Below, piece by piece: positions 20,701 to 30,615 of a stretch of 64,000 nt of DNA. The position numbers and the translations under genes are program-made. Every line of letters starts with the position of its first letter. Position 1 is the first letter of the stretch. The notes below the pieces were generated by a model, which was not told the DNA's origin, searched no databases, and worked only from the letters and a program-made list of their open reading frames with translations. This stretch comes from Tetrapisispora phaffii CBS 4417 (taxonomy: Eukaryota > Ascomycota > Saccharomycetes > Saccharomycetales > Saccharomycetaceae), in contig NC_016530.1 of the NCBI RefSeq assembly GCF_000236905.1, positions 1-64,000 on the forward strand. Direction: 5' to 3'.

Positions 20701-21999
20701 GTGACATCAAAAGGTGACACTGTATATGATACAAACAATACCAGCCCGTCATTGCTACCAGAGGATTTGACATCTACTTCTAGCATAAAATCATCAGATA
20801 TATTGCACATCGATCCACTATTAGCAAATATTTCAACAACGGAACATACCTCTGATGACGAAGAGAAACCTTCATTAGACGTACAATCACAACCTACCAA
20901 TCCTGTATCTGTAGAAAAGGAGCAGCTGATATTACAAGCTAATGAACCAATCTCAGATAATGCTGTGAGGGAACCAAATGCATATAATAAAAATAATTTT
21001 GACGAGACTGACCTCACTATAACCAGAGTTATTCAATCATCAAAAGCGACTCCTGCAATTGTTAAAATTGAACCAAAACAGGAGTCTAGTTATGAACCCG
21101 ATAATATGACCAAAATGGTTGAATCACTAATTCAAAAACATATTGATAAGTCGAACAATGTCGAAAACGATGTTGTTTTACCGAGTCACATCACTAATAT
21201 GATTTCCTCCACAATTTCAACATTATTACCTGCTTTAGACGATAGTAATGATAAAGATCATGGGAGAAGAGCATACACAAAACCACCCCCACCTGTATTG
21301 AATTTAGATGGTTTGGTTCCACCATCAGGAGTAGCTGGACCTGTGGTTCAAAGGCCGCCTTTGACCAAGATAATTAAACCAGAGCTTGGTCTTGATACAG
21401 ATGATATTAGACAGAGTCGTTCACTTGGATTTAAAAAGAAGGCTAGTTCTGAACAACCAAAAGAGTTAAGTGCTATTAAATTTAATATTCCTAAGAATAT
21501 TGGTAATAAGAGATCTGGTGCTGTGAAATATGCAAGGCTATATTTGAACAAACAGGATATGTCCACCCTGACAAAAGAAATAAATAAGGAACGTAAAAGA
21601 AAATGGAGAAGTGCAAATATTGTAAAAAATTGGGAGAATGATGTTAGAGCAAGATTGAAAAAGAGGTCAAAAATTGAGTTAATTGATCTTACAGATGAAC
21701 AAAAAACTAATTGGGTCAATAACGAATTTCAGAAAAGGAAAACAGAGTTTATGATTAAGAATGAAGATTCTGCAGATTCAACTTCAGACTTATCATTTAG
21801 TAGTGGAAGTAATGGTTCCTCCAACATAACAGAAAATGAAGTTCTTAATATGATAGCCAATATTTTAAAGAGAGAAGATATTGCCCATAAAATTGAACAG
21901 AATTTAATTGATGATATGGACAAGGCAGTTACAAGTAAAACAAAGAGAAGAAAATTAGATGACAAAAATACTCAAAATATAAACACAACGTTAGTCTAA
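17764..21999 (+). CDS. SPP41: Spp41-like nuclear regulator of spliceosome gene expression
   Basis: 1411 residues, close to about 1435 for S. cerevisiae Spp41 (YDR464W). Spp41 is a little-studied nuclear protein implicated in negative control of the splicing genes PRP3 and PRP4. The first 450 residues contain repeated short amphipathic segments after acidic patches (FNALVGNIL, LEAVVNAIHNF, NLRNAILDSLQQL, LNQIMQRALAMAF), as in Spp41. They alternate with Lys/Ser-rich basic tracts that would serve as nuclear localisation signals. A Lys/Glu-rich coiled-coil stretch lies near 540-620, with proline-rich motifs around 1180-1210. The family is low in complexity, so the assignment rests on length, the repeated motifs and its place beside YHR009C-YHR014W genes. 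It is the first intact housekeeping gene from the telomere. Confidence 0.75.
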   Translation: MSDEENSGEDMNFNALVGNILNNHEEVHAGSNVLSTEHLEDIHNDDSHPIVKLTMDHELPDFGTEDMDLEAVVNAIHNFNENTDDITEHHEEQSAEKEDIESRNENQQWAHALQQSLLQATTSNHSTTKGHIIVDDELDQDDMNLRNAILDSLQQLDKEKPIQKRKSKAKEAEDTQKSKSGTKQKMDQTETPKSTEELPSDTSKKHQRRRKNEQRIKTSNSTNKIKSKKSKKKSDRVEDDSLLNFEDVIKGFMQQDDNTGKKLDMESGDLETQALVEATLKAFEKELMDSQTTKTPTEQKKATNKKKAISSAKIATTTNKRKTVTKKASTTKAKASLTNKKEPATLNKKKSKDKKPEEISYGDDDFSKALAEMVNQVVNTSISDKTNKQTNRQTDVIPPITAIDNKNKQPELQDIDQAGDENFDLNQIMQRALAMAFQEQTQQDVDQSVVDDFNRGLDSFGVSDILVPSKATSEKKKSNLKKKVSKSKSINYMVKPKKISKSKLLKKKSKSSMLPKVPKEKKVKVPKTTKVRHTKVQLPFKFPKPSKHKKNDSHLKRRLYRKLAIEAANVARQKLRENKHAYKERLKSEQKKVSEQRKLRKVEEKENLEKERKELEEIVSKGPPYPADLRLTKRGEPKKPYRRWTPEEMAIRAQMPLEEPKRPKKIKKPKKKSKKLKKIPLSTLRKIPLFNISKGNGAVTSDSVTSRQYAPLSKYRMELNKLAPPSSNLSNELDTGNLNSIEIYKSRVVQEKLLLFDPSVKTIVRKEKWAFHPPWSLPEHPPHALPVARRKGKTYIEKLKDSKKKSKAKKSFKNLRNSLTNNARNNIIPAILFPIINTLKSAARAKVAAGASPEEATRHMMTIIQHTKRSIAHSLALSRRNAAHDYTTFKSEDDIISSHNKQSLLKKIPIFSLSSIRKINTAETTPPTIIKLEHNEDLEKAKLRETGKDLNNSLVSTTSPSDHNIGKTISQFSTPKSNDVTSKGDTVYDTNNTSPSLLPEDLTSTSSIKSSDILHIDPLLANISTTEHTSDDEEKPSLDVQSQPTNPVSVEKEQLILQANEPISDNAVREPNAYNKNNFDETDLTITRVIQSSKATPAIVKIEPKQESSYEPDNMTKMVESLIQKHIDKSNNVENDVVLPSHITNMISSTISTLLPALDDSNDKDHGRRAYTKPPPPVLNLDGLVPPSGVAGPVVQRPPLTKIIKPELGLDTDDIRQSRSLGFKKKASSEQPKELSAIKFNIPKNIGNKRSGAVKYARLYLNKQDMSTLTKEINKERKRKWRSANIVKNWENDVRARLKKRSKIELIDLTDEQKTNWVNNEFQKRKTEFMIKNEDSADSTSDLSFSSGSNGSSNITENEVLNMIANILKREDIAHKIEQNLIDDMDKAVTSKTKRRKLDDKNTQNINTTLV

Positions 22000-22273
22000 T
22001 ACACCGATACGGTATATATTATTGAACATCTTTGTTTTCTTTCAACTCAAAAGGAATTATGGTTTATTTTCTTTTAGTAATAAGCATATTAAACAGTTAT
22101 AAAAGTTATAAATAATTACCTTATGAATTATATAAATTATTCACGAACATAGAGAGATAGTCATAAATTTTAATCAAAATTATAAGTAAAATGGTTACAT
22201 AGATTAAATCAATCCTAAATGGGCTGTATAGCCCGTTGCTTTCTTATTTTTTAAATTTTATTTATTCCAATGA

Positions 22274-23611
22274 TTAATCAAGTATACTAGCATCAAAATA
22301 CAAACTTGGATCTAATGATGAGATATTTGCAGCGGTAACTTCACCATCTATTATTAATTCGGCCATTAGTTTACCGGTAACTGGCGCATTGTTAATACCC
22401 CAACAAGAATGTCCACCTGCAATAAGCAAATTTTTAACATTAGTCTCCCCGATTAAAGGACCAGATGTAGTGTCAACATTTAAAACTGGTAAGTAGCCAG
22501 CAGTTTGAATTATATTTTTCTTGGTCATTTCAAATATTTTTGGAGATACGATTTTTTTAGCATAATGTAATAATTCATCACATTTTTGTTTGTTCACTTC
22601 TACTTTAGATAAATCGTCTGGTAGTTCTTCTAGAGAATCACCTTCTCCACAAATATAAAGATCTTCTTTTCTAGCGTATATTTCTGGAGCAAATGACTGG
22701 AAGTTTGGTAACTCTAAATCCGTGAACAATGCATATGGCTTCAATATTTCTTGAAATTTTGCCATCCTTTCTTCACTATCTGGATTTAAGATTATCGAAT
22801 GTGCTTTCAAGGCAGAAATGGGACAATCTAATAATATTTTGCTAGTCCAAGGACCCATTGCTAAAACCAATTTATCAATGTTATCAATATCTATAATTTC
22901 ACCTCTTCCATCTAATGAAGGATTTGTTTGTATATAATCAATCGATTTCACAACACCATCATCACCTAAATTAATATTACTAAGTTTACCTCTGATTAAA
23001 TCAACTGAATCTGATTTCAAAGCTTCATTTAAAATGAAAGTTGTAAATTTATATGGTAGCACTTGAGCAGTGGAACCAGTATTACCAAGTGATGTCCATT
23101 CTTTCACTTTTTTTCTATCAATCCATTGCAAATCTTTTGGAAGGCCAGACTGATCAAGATTCATAAAGATGCCGTCATCTTCCTTGGCATTATCAATACT
23201 CACCTCATCGCTATTCTCACTATTCGTGTTCTTAGTATCGGTGATGTCTTCAGCATCTTCCTCGACTGCTGTAGCTTCCAAAGATAATGTATTTATTCTT
23301 CTATAGCCCCATTCTTCACTACCATTATAAAGATCACTTAATTGCTGATGCAATTCAAAAGATAAAGGTACAATTTCTTCAGGAAATGCCCAAGATGCTA
23401 ATAGACCACCAGCCTTACCTGATGCACCCCCTGCCACTTCTGTAGATTCCAAAATTATAATGTGGTATTTTTCTGGATCGAATTTGGGATGCTTTGTTAA
23501 ATAATACACAACACATGTACCGATAATCCCACCTCCAATTACCACAATCTTCTTTCTACTATCACTATTAGCATGCTCAGTTGGCGTATTTAAATAATCA
23601 AATTCAAACAT
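22274..23611 (-). CDS. TDA3: Tda3-like FAD-dependent oxidoreductase
   Basis: 445 residues from the ATG at 23611. The N-terminus carries a dinucleotide-binding fold, VVIGGGIIGTCVVYYL (GxGxxG type), followed about 30 residues on by an acidic strand end (IILESTE) and then GGASGKAGG, as in DAO-family flavoproteins. A second conserved block near the C-terminus (GGHSCWGINNAPVTGKLMAEL) completes the FAD site. S. cerevisiae Tda3 (YHR009C, 523 residues) is a putative oxidoreductase linked to late endosome to Golgi transport; its substrate is unknown. The acidic insert at about 110-145 is probably species-specific. It is convergent with SPP41 (275 bp apart). The neighbours to the right are YHR011W-YHR014W orthologues, which supports the name. 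Confidence 0.82.
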   Translation of the reverse strand: MFEFDYLNTPTEHANSDSRKKIVVIGGGIIGTCVVYYLTKHPKFDPEKYHIIILESTEVAGGASGKAGGLLASWAFPEEIVPLSFELHQQLSDLYNGSEEWGYRRINTLSLEATAVEEDAEDITDTKNTNSENSDEVSIDNAKEDDGIFMNLDQSGLPKDLQWIDRKKVKEWTSLGNTGSTAQVLPYKFTTFILNEALKSDSVDLIRGKLSNINLGDDGVVKSIDYIQTNPSLDGRGEIIDIDNIDKLVLAMGPWTSKILLDCPISALKAHSIILNPDSEERMAKFQEILKPYALFTDLELPNFQSFAPEIYARKEDLYICGEGDSLEELPDDLSKVEVNKQKCDELLHYAKKIVSPKIFEMTKKNIIQTAGYLPVLNVDTTSGPLIGETNVKNLLIAGGHSCWGINNAPVTGKLMAELIIDGEVTAANISSLDPSLYFDASILD

Positions 23612-24994
23612 ATTTGGCAGTAATACAAATCTCTAAATGAATGAAGTATATCAACCGATTGATTTGCTATTTTGCTATTTTGCTATTATGCTGTATAGGA
23701 GTTTTGTAATAGTTTTGTAGAAACTATATTGTCAGTGTACTCGATATTTTTAATTGAAACTATTATATGAATGCATAATATTTCCATCCATTAGAAGAGA
23801 ACAGACAGTAGTTATTTGAATTCTTCTATGAATAGCAACTGTGAAACTTTCATCATTCGTGGTTGTTTTGTCACGTCAGAATAAGGTAAATTAGCAGCTG
23901 GAAGTTGTAGTAGCAACTGACAGAAATTTCATTTGTTATCTCTGGTTTCCAAATTTATCTACGAATGGTACCATTTATCAAGTAAAACTAATCAGTGGTA
24001 GAGTCCGAGAAGAAACATAAAGTCAGGGTAACGCAGAAAATGCGAACTGCTTAACAGATGTTATTTAAAAGTGACGATAACGAGTAACAGTGGTAACGTT
24101 TTGATTGTTCTGATATTGAAATACACTAGTACATGAATACACCAGTACATGAATACACCAGTACATGTCATTTCTTATGTCTTGATCATCAGTAAACAGT
24201 GAATTGCAGTCTAAACTTCTTTGTAACAATCCCCTGCCTGCTTCGAGAGCATGACTTTCCTTCAAAGTAATGTGTCATTAAATTAACCTCTCCAATCACA
24301 TATACCTGGTTCCTGTAATTCTAGATACCATGATATGAAACCCCTATAAATATTGTTAGTAGTCAACAGTTGACTAACATATCTGTAATCTAGACCAGAT
24401 ACATGATACTGTCTCTTCAGCGTGAAGAGTCAACATGAGGAATACCATTATCAAACCCGAACACCTGGGGTAACGCATCAACATACCAAACAATGACCGT
24501 CCCATTTCATCAAGCGTATTCTGACCTATGTGTCTATTGTAACCAGAATAGCACATGCATAATATTCATTGTTTGATGTTGGCGGCTAATTTTCTCAAAA
24601 GTCTAATTACATAGTTCTTTCATAGGACATGGTTAGAATCACAGCCAACTATCTTTAATCTTTATTAATCACTTAAAATATATTGGATCATCATTGGGAC
24701 CCATTTTAACCTCCTTCTACTTATCTTTTACAACAATACAGTCTTAACAAACGTGAGATGTAATGCTTAAATATTGACAATTGCGCTCGAGGAGTACCGG
24801 GATCAGCCAAATTGAAATATTCATTTGTACCAGAAACGTAAGATATAAAAGTTACTAAATCAGATTGAAATTGAACACAGTTGCCACTGTCATATACGGA
24901 TATGTGTGGTCAAACTATTTGCATAGAGTAAATCAGTAAGGAAGTTGCGTTAGATTGAATAGGAACAAGGAATTTCAGAAGTGTGTTTTCTGAG
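23612..24994. other. Long spacer; RPL27A is absent from this position
   Basis: In S. cerevisiae RPL27A (YHR010W) lies between TDA3 and DIA4. No ribosomal-protein exon is visible here on either strand. A 16 bp tandem repeat (AGTACATGAATACACC, nearly three copies) occupies 24121-24167. No other structured element is evident. Confidence 0.6.
24121..24167. repeat. 16 bp tandem repeat, about 2.8 copies
   Basis: The unit AGTACATGAATACACC is repeated almost exactly. The first copy has ACTAGTACATG at its start. It lies within the TDA3-DIA4 spacer. Confidence 0.85.
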
Positions 24995-26350
24995 ATGTTA
25001 AGATTCGCAATAAAGAGGACACAACGACAATTATGTTCATCCTCGATATTAAGGGAGAATCTGATATTGAGTAGTCCTGTCTATGATGTCAATAAAATCT
25101 GTGACAAGATCGAAACCTATAAAAAGTCAATCATTGATAGGCAATTGCACAACGAGAAGGAATTACTGAATTCCATCAGTACTTTAGATAACAATAGAGC
25201 CAATATCAGTGAATACAATAAAGAGATTAAAAATATACAGATAAGAAGAAAAGATTTAGAAAAATTGATTAAGGAGGATCTTGACAATAAAATCAAACAT
25301 GGTGATGAGATACAGCAGTTGAAGGTCAGAGCTAATGAGCTGAAAACCAAAGTGAAGGATCTCATGATTCTGATAAATGATAGCTGTTCAGCTCTACCGA
25401 ATTTAATCGATCCTAGTTCGCCAATATCTGAACCTGAGATCATTGACTGGATTAATCCAATGAACGAATACGTGGCTGATCCAGAGAGGAATCATGTGGA
25501 TATTATGACGAAAAAAAATATGCTAAATTTATCCACTGCTTCAAACGTTGTTGGCACATCCTGGTACTACTTAATAAATGGAGGTGCACTTCTAGAGCGT
25601 GCTTTAACAAACTATGCTATTGAGAAAGCCATTGGCAGGGGTTTCCAATTTGTGATACCACCAACAATGGCAAAACGAGAAATTATTGATGCTTGTGGTT
25701 TCAGACCTCGAGATATGAATAACGAGCAACAGATATATTACCTAAACAATTCAAACCTGGGTTTAATTGCTACAGCCGAAATTACCTTGGCAGCACTTGG
25801 TATTAATCAGACTTTTAATGTAGAAAAGGGTGCTAAAAAGGTGGTGGGCATTAGTAGAAGTTATAGAGCAGAAGCTGGGGCAAGAGGACGTGACACTAAA
25901 GGGCTGTATCGAGTACACGAGTTCTCCAAGGTTGAATTGTTCTGTTGGAGTAAACCAACTCATAGCAATGAGCTACTTCAAGAGTTAAAGAACTTTCAAG
26001 TTGATTTAGTTCAATCGCTTGGCATTCCAGCAAAATTGCTAAATATGCCAGCAAATGATCTAGGGTCTCCAGCTTTCCAAAAATACGATATAGAAGCCTG
26101 GATGCCTGGTAGAGGAAACTTTGGAGAGATAACCTCAACATCCAACTGCACTGATTTTCAAAGTAGAAGAATGAACACCAAGTACTCGGATGGGAACAAT
26201 AAACCAGAATATCTCCACACGTTGAACGGTACAGCTATGGCAGTCCCAAGAGTAATCATCGCAATAGTTGAAAACTTTTATAACAAAAAGACAAACCAGA
26301 TTTCAATCCCAAAGCCTTTACAAAAGTACATGGGTACAGAATACATATAA
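24995..26350 (+). CDS. DIA4: Mitochondrial seryl-tRNA synthetase
   Basis: 451 residues from the ATG at 24995 (the open frame extends to a GTG four codons upstream). It charges mitochondrial tRNA-Ser. The first 20 residues (MLRFAIKRTQRQLCSSS) are basic and free of acids, as in a mitochondrial presequence. Residues about 25-130 form the long antiparallel coiled-coil arm typical of SerRS. The class II core follows: the VVGTSWYYLINGGALLERAL region, motif 2 around SYRAEAGARGRDTKGLYRVHEF and motif 3 near NGTAMAVPRVIIAIVEN. The length matches S. cerevisiae Dia4 (YHR011W, 446 residues). Its place next to VPS29 and ARD1 is conserved. Confidence 0.93.
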   Translation: MLRFAIKRTQRQLCSSSILRENLILSSPVYDVNKICDKIETYKKSIIDRQLHNEKELLNSISTLDNNRANISEYNKEIKNIQIRRKDLEKLIKEDLDNKIKHGDEIQQLKVRANELKTKVKDLMILINDSCSALPNLIDPSSPISEPEIIDWINPMNEYVADPERNHVDIMTKKNMLNLSTASNVVGTSWYYLINGGALLERALTNYAIEKAIGRGFQFVIPPTMAKREIIDACGFRPRDMNNEQQIYYLNNSNLGLIATAEITLAALGINQTFNVEKGAKKVVGISRSYRAEAGARGRDTKGLYRVHEFSKVELFCWSKPTHSNELLQELKNFQVDLVQSLGIPAKLLNMPANDLGSPAFQKYDIEAWMPGRGNFGEITSTSNCTDFQSRRMNTKYSDGNNKPEYLHTLNGTAMAVPRVIIAIVENFYNKKTNQISIPKPLQKYMGTEYI

Positions 26351-26826
26351 CTTGTAAATAGAACGTTGTATAATTAACTTAAAAATGCACATATAGAGAT
26401 ATATATTAAACGAACATCTCGATCAAAGTTACTTCAATAGAATTGCAACCTCCTTCTAACATTCAATAGTCCCAAGTATCCCATGAGATCAAACAAAGTA
26501 AATATTTCCTTCTTCTATTAATTAAATATCTTCCTTAACATCTTTAAATTGGTGACAAGTTTGATATTAATAGTGGTCGCGCAGTGTAAAACCCTTTTAA
26601 CATAATCTTAAGCCTCCTCATAAAAGGATTCAATGAACTTATAAATGAGAATCAGAAGGCTTTTAAAGGTTTAAAAGAATATATCTGTTGCTTATATAGT
26701 TTCAAGGCTGTATCGAATGTATCTATTTCTGGCAATTTGATTGAAGTTTTTCTCAATTATTGGGCAAACTCTATTAATTATAAGACGAGATATTCAGGAT
26801 TAAAACCATTTTAAAGCGTTTTAGTG

Positions 26827-27747
26827 ATGTTAGTTCTTGCTTTAGCAGACGCTCATATTCCTGATCGAGCCATTGATATTCCAGATAAATTTAAGAAGTT
26901 ATTAAACGTTCCAGATAAGATTTCACAAGTGTTACTGTTGGGAAATTGCACGAAGTCACATAGTTTTAATGAATTTATTTCAAACATTTCACCAAATGTA
27001 GCTGTTGTTCGTGGCGAATTCGATAATGCAACATACCCTGTAGTACAGAAAAAGAATAATAAAGAACAGGTAGTAAATGTGGATATTCCAATGAGTGCTG
27101 TGATAAAAGTAGGAGAGTTTAAAATTGGGTGTTACAGTGGCTATACTATCATTCCAAAAAATGACCCTCTGTCGATGCTTGCTGTTACTAGGCAACTCGA
27201 TGTGGATATTTTGCTATGGGGTGGCACACACAACGTTGAGGCATACACATTAGAGGATAAGTTTTTTGTCAACCCTGGGAGCTGCACAGGGGCATTTAAT
27301 ACTGATTGGCCAGTCAACTTGAACAACGATGATGAACAAACAGAATTAAATAATGATATTCCCGTATCGACGTTAAATGGTAAAGATGCCTCTGTGGAAA
27401 AACCACCTACTGCAACTGAGCCCACTGCTGATGCAAAGGGGAGCGTTACAGATGAAACAACGGAAGATACGTTAGTGAAAGAAGGGAAAGATAAGGATAC
27501 TAATATAATGACAAACAGCGATGTGAAGGATAGCGAAAATGAAAACGAAAATAGTACAATTAATGGAAATGTTACGTCGGAACTCTCATTAGATCTTGAT
27601 ATATCAGAGTTCGATATAGACGGTTCAAATGTTCCAAGTTTTTGTCTGCTTGACATCCAAGGAGCCACATGTACGTTGTATATATATCTGCATATAGATG
27701 GGGAAGTAAAGGTTGATAAAGTTGTATACGAAAAAGTATATAATTAG
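26827..27747 (+). CDS. VPS29: Retromer subunit Vps29
   Basis: 306 residues from the ATG at 26827 (a GTG one codon upstream extends the frame). Vps29 has a metallophosphoesterase fold but serves as a scaffold in retromer (Vps26-Vps29-Vps35), which recycles cargo from endosomes to the Golgi. Visible landmarks are the start MLVLALADAHIPDRA, VRGEFDN, CYSGYTIIPKNDPLS, LLWGGTHNVEAYTLE and FFVNPGSCTGAFN. As in S. cerevisiae Vps29 (282 residues) a long acidic, low-complexity insert (about 165-265) precedes the C-terminal strands ending VDKVVYEKVYN. It is convergent with ARD1 (126 bp). Confidence 0.95.
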   Translation: MLVLALADAHIPDRAIDIPDKFKKLLNVPDKISQVLLLGNCTKSHSFNEFISNISPNVAVVRGEFDNATYPVVQKKNNKEQVVNVDIPMSAVIKVGEFKIGCYSGYTIIPKNDPLSMLAVTRQLDVDILLWGGTHNVEAYTLEDKFFVNPGSCTGAFNTDWPVNLNNDDEQTELNNDIPVSTLNGKDASVEKPPTATEPTADAKGSVTDETTEDTLVKEGKDKDTNIMTNSDVKDSENENENSTINGNVTSELSLDLDISEFDIDGSNVPSFCLLDIQGATCTLYIYLHIDGEVKVDKVVYEKVYN

Positions 27748-27873
27748 TAAAAATATTTCAGATATTTAAATAAGCATCAAATATGAACCTATGTGCTGTT
27801 ATTTACTTCATGCAAAGTTATGATTCTATAATATTTAAAGCCCTAAAAACTATCTAGTCTAACTTAGTGGGTA

Positions 27874-28548
27874 TTAAGCTAATAAATCGGATTCAAAATC
27901 ATCTTCCAAAATATCTTCTTTTGGTACATCTTTCAAGTGCATGAAGTTACTTGGTTTCAATTCTTCTAAATTCAAGATTTTTTTCATTGCATATGCATCT
28001 TCTCCATCCTGGTAATAACTTTTTTCAACACTTAAAACTTCAAATGCTAGTGTATCTCTATATAAATGCAAGGCAGCTTTATTGGATTCTCTAACATGTA
28101 ACGAAACGTATTCGGCGTTGTAAACTTCTCTTAAAGCAAATAAGGATTGTCTCATCAATTTTTCAGCTAATCCCATTCTTCTATACGTTCTCATAACACT
28201 CAAAGACGTTATGTGACCATTTAATGGTTCAGCCTTTTGGTCAGGGTCGTCGTTCATTTTAGCTAAAGCATAACCAACTAATTTTTCACCTGGTCCAACA
28301 TAAGTTGGATCTAGTTTGATTCTTTTACCCTTTTCTATCTCTATTTCCAAACATTCGTCTTCAAATTCATCCTGTTCCTCTCCTTCTTCTTCTAATGTTG
28401 TGTTTATAGCAACAAAAGAGGCTTGAGGCCAGGTTAATAAATGATACATATAATATTTTATCATATAATTTTCTGGTAAATTGTGCAAATTAGTATTTTG
28501 CATACATATCATATCATTTATTGTGGCTCTTCTTATAGTGATTGGCAT
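27874..28548 (-). CDS. ARD1: Catalytic subunit of N-terminal acetyltransferase NatA
   Basis: 224 residues (S. cerevisiae Ard1/Naa10, YHR013C, 238). With Nat1 it acetylates the N-termini of nascent proteins at the ribosome. The frame starts [20 protein letters not shown] and holds the GNAT core: LPENY and a substrate-binding Tyr-rich segment, then [20 protein letters not shown] with the acetyl-CoA loop (R-R-x-G-L-A) at about 115-130. It continues [18 protein letters not shown] and ends [20 protein letters not shown]. An acidic insert at about 58-70 is normal for yeast Ard1. It starts divergently from SPO13 across a 1.2 kb spacer. Confidence 0.93.
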   Translation of the reverse strand: MPITIRRATINDMICMQNTNLHNLPENYMIKYYMYHLLTWPQASFVAINTTLEEEGEEQDEFEDECLEIEIEKGKRIKLDPTYVGPGEKLVGYALAKMNDDPDQKAEPLNGHITSLSVMRTYRRMGLAEKLMRQSLFALREVYNAEYVSLHVRESNKAALHLYRDTLAFEVLSVEKSYYQDGEDAYAMKKILNLEELKPSNFMHLKDVPKEDILEDDFESDLLA

Positions 28549-29725
28549 CTTGGTAATTCAATTGACGGTTGGACTTTTACAGATACTTTCAAAATAGCAG
28601 GAAATTTTGAAAACCACCAAGAATAACTTTGCTAGCTTATGGTCAAATGGTCACGGTTTAAGTTCTCAAATTAATTCTCTCTATTGGTTAAAAACTTGAT
28701 ACTGAATTAAAGTGAACTCGATGTCAAGTAACTTTTCTTAACAACTTTCATTCAATTACTGTTACCAAGTATTCTGTTTTGTATTATTTTATATTCTTAG
28801 GATGTCAATTGGTTTTTCCTTGCTTTCTCAGTTTTTCCACAACCAACTTTCAATCTGGAAACAGCCGACTGAGAAATTGTGATCGCAGTGAAATAGGTTT
28901 TAAAAAGGTTAAAGTTTTTAGTCATAAGTTATTGAAATGGTAAACAATGAACATAAAATGAATAGACAACTATAGAATACACAGTATAATCCAATACTGG
29001 TAGTCATTAAATGGGTTTTATTTCGGCTCCGTAGACTTCTGGAAAGAAGTTCATAGCGCCATCAAATTAAGCTTTAATGAGATAAACTTATTCATGGGAC
29101 CAGTGCAGTCAGCCATCTGACCGTGTTTGACACTATGTCATATCATCCGAAGTTTTCACAACTAAATACATTCAAATTCCATCAGTCACGGTTAACTCCA
29201 GTAAGATCGTATATGGAGTAATAAACTCTTTATATAACAGACAACATGTATCTTATCTATATAAATTCGGAACGTTGGATTTGAACACAGTAATCAACCT
29301 TGCTCAAACATTCTACTGTATTATAACATTCTACTGTATTATAACATTAACTGTTATCGTAAACAGTCTCACAGAAAAATGGTGAAGTCACTATTTGATC
29401 TCACAATATCAACATTCAAACTAGCTCTCCTCCATCCCATTATAAGCAAAGAGGTCAGATGTATTATCAAGCAATGATTACAGCTCTGTGATCTTAGTTG
29501 AGCTGTTATATACTCTTGAGTGACTTTAAAGTAACGTTTATCATTGGCGTAAATCAATTTATGGTAATCTTGACTTCATATATAAAATGTCGGCAAATAT
29601 AAAAAAAGGAATAGCCGCCCAAGGCAACTATCCACTATATAATTTACATTCCAAGGGAATAGAAAGGCGTTCATGGAGAATTGGTAGTTACACGACTTAA
29701 AGAATTGATAAGTAGTTGGACACAA
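28549..29725. other. ARD1-SPO13 divergent spacer
   Basis: An unusually long 1.2 kb spacer. It holds a possible short LTR-like element (29124-29310, TGTTTG...CAAACA), an 18 bp tandem duplication (ACATTCTACTGTATTATA, 29308-29346) and a URS1-like site close to SPO13. No coding frame is credible. Confidence 0.5.
29612..29621 (+). promoter_or_regulatory. URS1-like Ume6 site upstream of SPO13
   Basis: TAGCCGCCCA matches the URS1 consensus TAGCCGCCGA at nine of ten positions and lies 105 bp before the SPO13 ATG. In S. cerevisiae a URS1 at about this distance represses SPO13 in mitosis through Ume6 and helps induce it early in meiosis. The position and near-perfect core make the site likely. Confidence 0.6.
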
Positions 29726-30445
29726 ATGGGTAAAAGAGGTATAGTCAGTCTCCAACAGAATAACAAGGTGAGTGCTTTGCAAAGCAAAGAGACTAATGTC
29801 AAGAGACAGAAGCATGATGCTTATGAAAATGCTAAAGTTTTAACTAGATCAATGTATTTAGATCTAGATTTAAGACCTAATTTGGGGTTTTCGGGCCAAG
29901 ATGATGATAATAACATGGAGCATGCCTGGGGACGTGCAGTGAATTCAAGTAATTTTTTGGTGTTTACAGATGGAGAGTCGAATCAGAAGGGCAACAATAG
30001 CATTATGAATCTCGATGAAATTCCAGAAAGGACCTCAACACCAGTCAGTTCCAGAATGAAAGAGAAGATGCACATCGACTCTGGCAATCAGGATAATGAG
30101 ACGCACATCCAAATTGCGCTAAGAAGAATATCCGATATATTAAATAAAGAATTAGATATTCATCCAGTCGAGACCGAGTTAAACAACAATACAGGAACTC
30201 CATTCCGGTACACGAATTATTCTGCTTTTGATTCTAAATCTGATAATGGAGATGATGATTGTGATTTCAAATATTGTCAACATACGTCATTGAATGGTGG
30301 TTTAAATAGAAAATGCCATGGTGAAGTAAGATTTATCCCAACATGCCAAGAACTAGACCCAATGGAAGATATTCTGGAAGATGAGGACAATGAATGTACG
30401 TATTTTTCAAGTGGCTGCGAGGGTACATATCAAGGAAGCAATTAA
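29726..30445 (+). CDS. SPO13: Probable Spo13, meiosis I regulator
   Basis: 239 residues from the ATG at 29726; the frame is open to a TTG 15 codons upstream but has no earlier ATG. The position is that of YHR014W, directly after ARD1 in divergent orientation. S. cerevisiae Spo13 (291 residues) protects cohesin and promotes mono-orientation in meiosis I, acting with the polo kinase Cdc5. Here a Ser-Thr-Pro motif (104-106) fits a polo-box binding site, and a basic N-terminus and an acidic C-terminal third are visible. The URS1-like element upstream supports the call. Spo13 evolves fast, so the name rests on synteny, motif and promoter rather than on overall similarity. Confidence 0.68.
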   Translation: MGKRGIVSLQQNNKVSALQSKETNVKRQKHDAYENAKVLTRSMYLDLDLRPNLGFSGQDDDNNMEHAWGRAVNSSNFLVFTDGESNQKGNNSIMNLDEIPERTSTPVSSRMKEKMHIDSGNQDNETHIQIALRRISDILNKELDIHPVETELNNNTGTPFRYTNYSAFDSKSDNGDDDCDFKYCQHTSLNGGLNRKCHGEVRFIPTCQELDPMEDILEDEDNECTYFSSGCEGTYQGSN

Positions 30446-30615
30446 GAGGCCATGAGTTCAGGTTTGATAGACTTTTCGATCTGATATTGGAATTTAAAAA
30501 GAAAGAAAACTTAATAGCTTCAATTGATGGGAAGTAACTCCGAAACAAGAAATGGTAGACGCAGTACGAGGTTCAATAGTTCTGACGGCCACTGGTTGCA
30601 AAGGCAAAAACATAA

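Noticed and set aside
18324..21965. Long minus-strand frames inside SPP41 (up to 152 codons)
   Set aside because: They are hydrophobic antisense shadows of a Lys/Asp/Ser-rich coding sequence.
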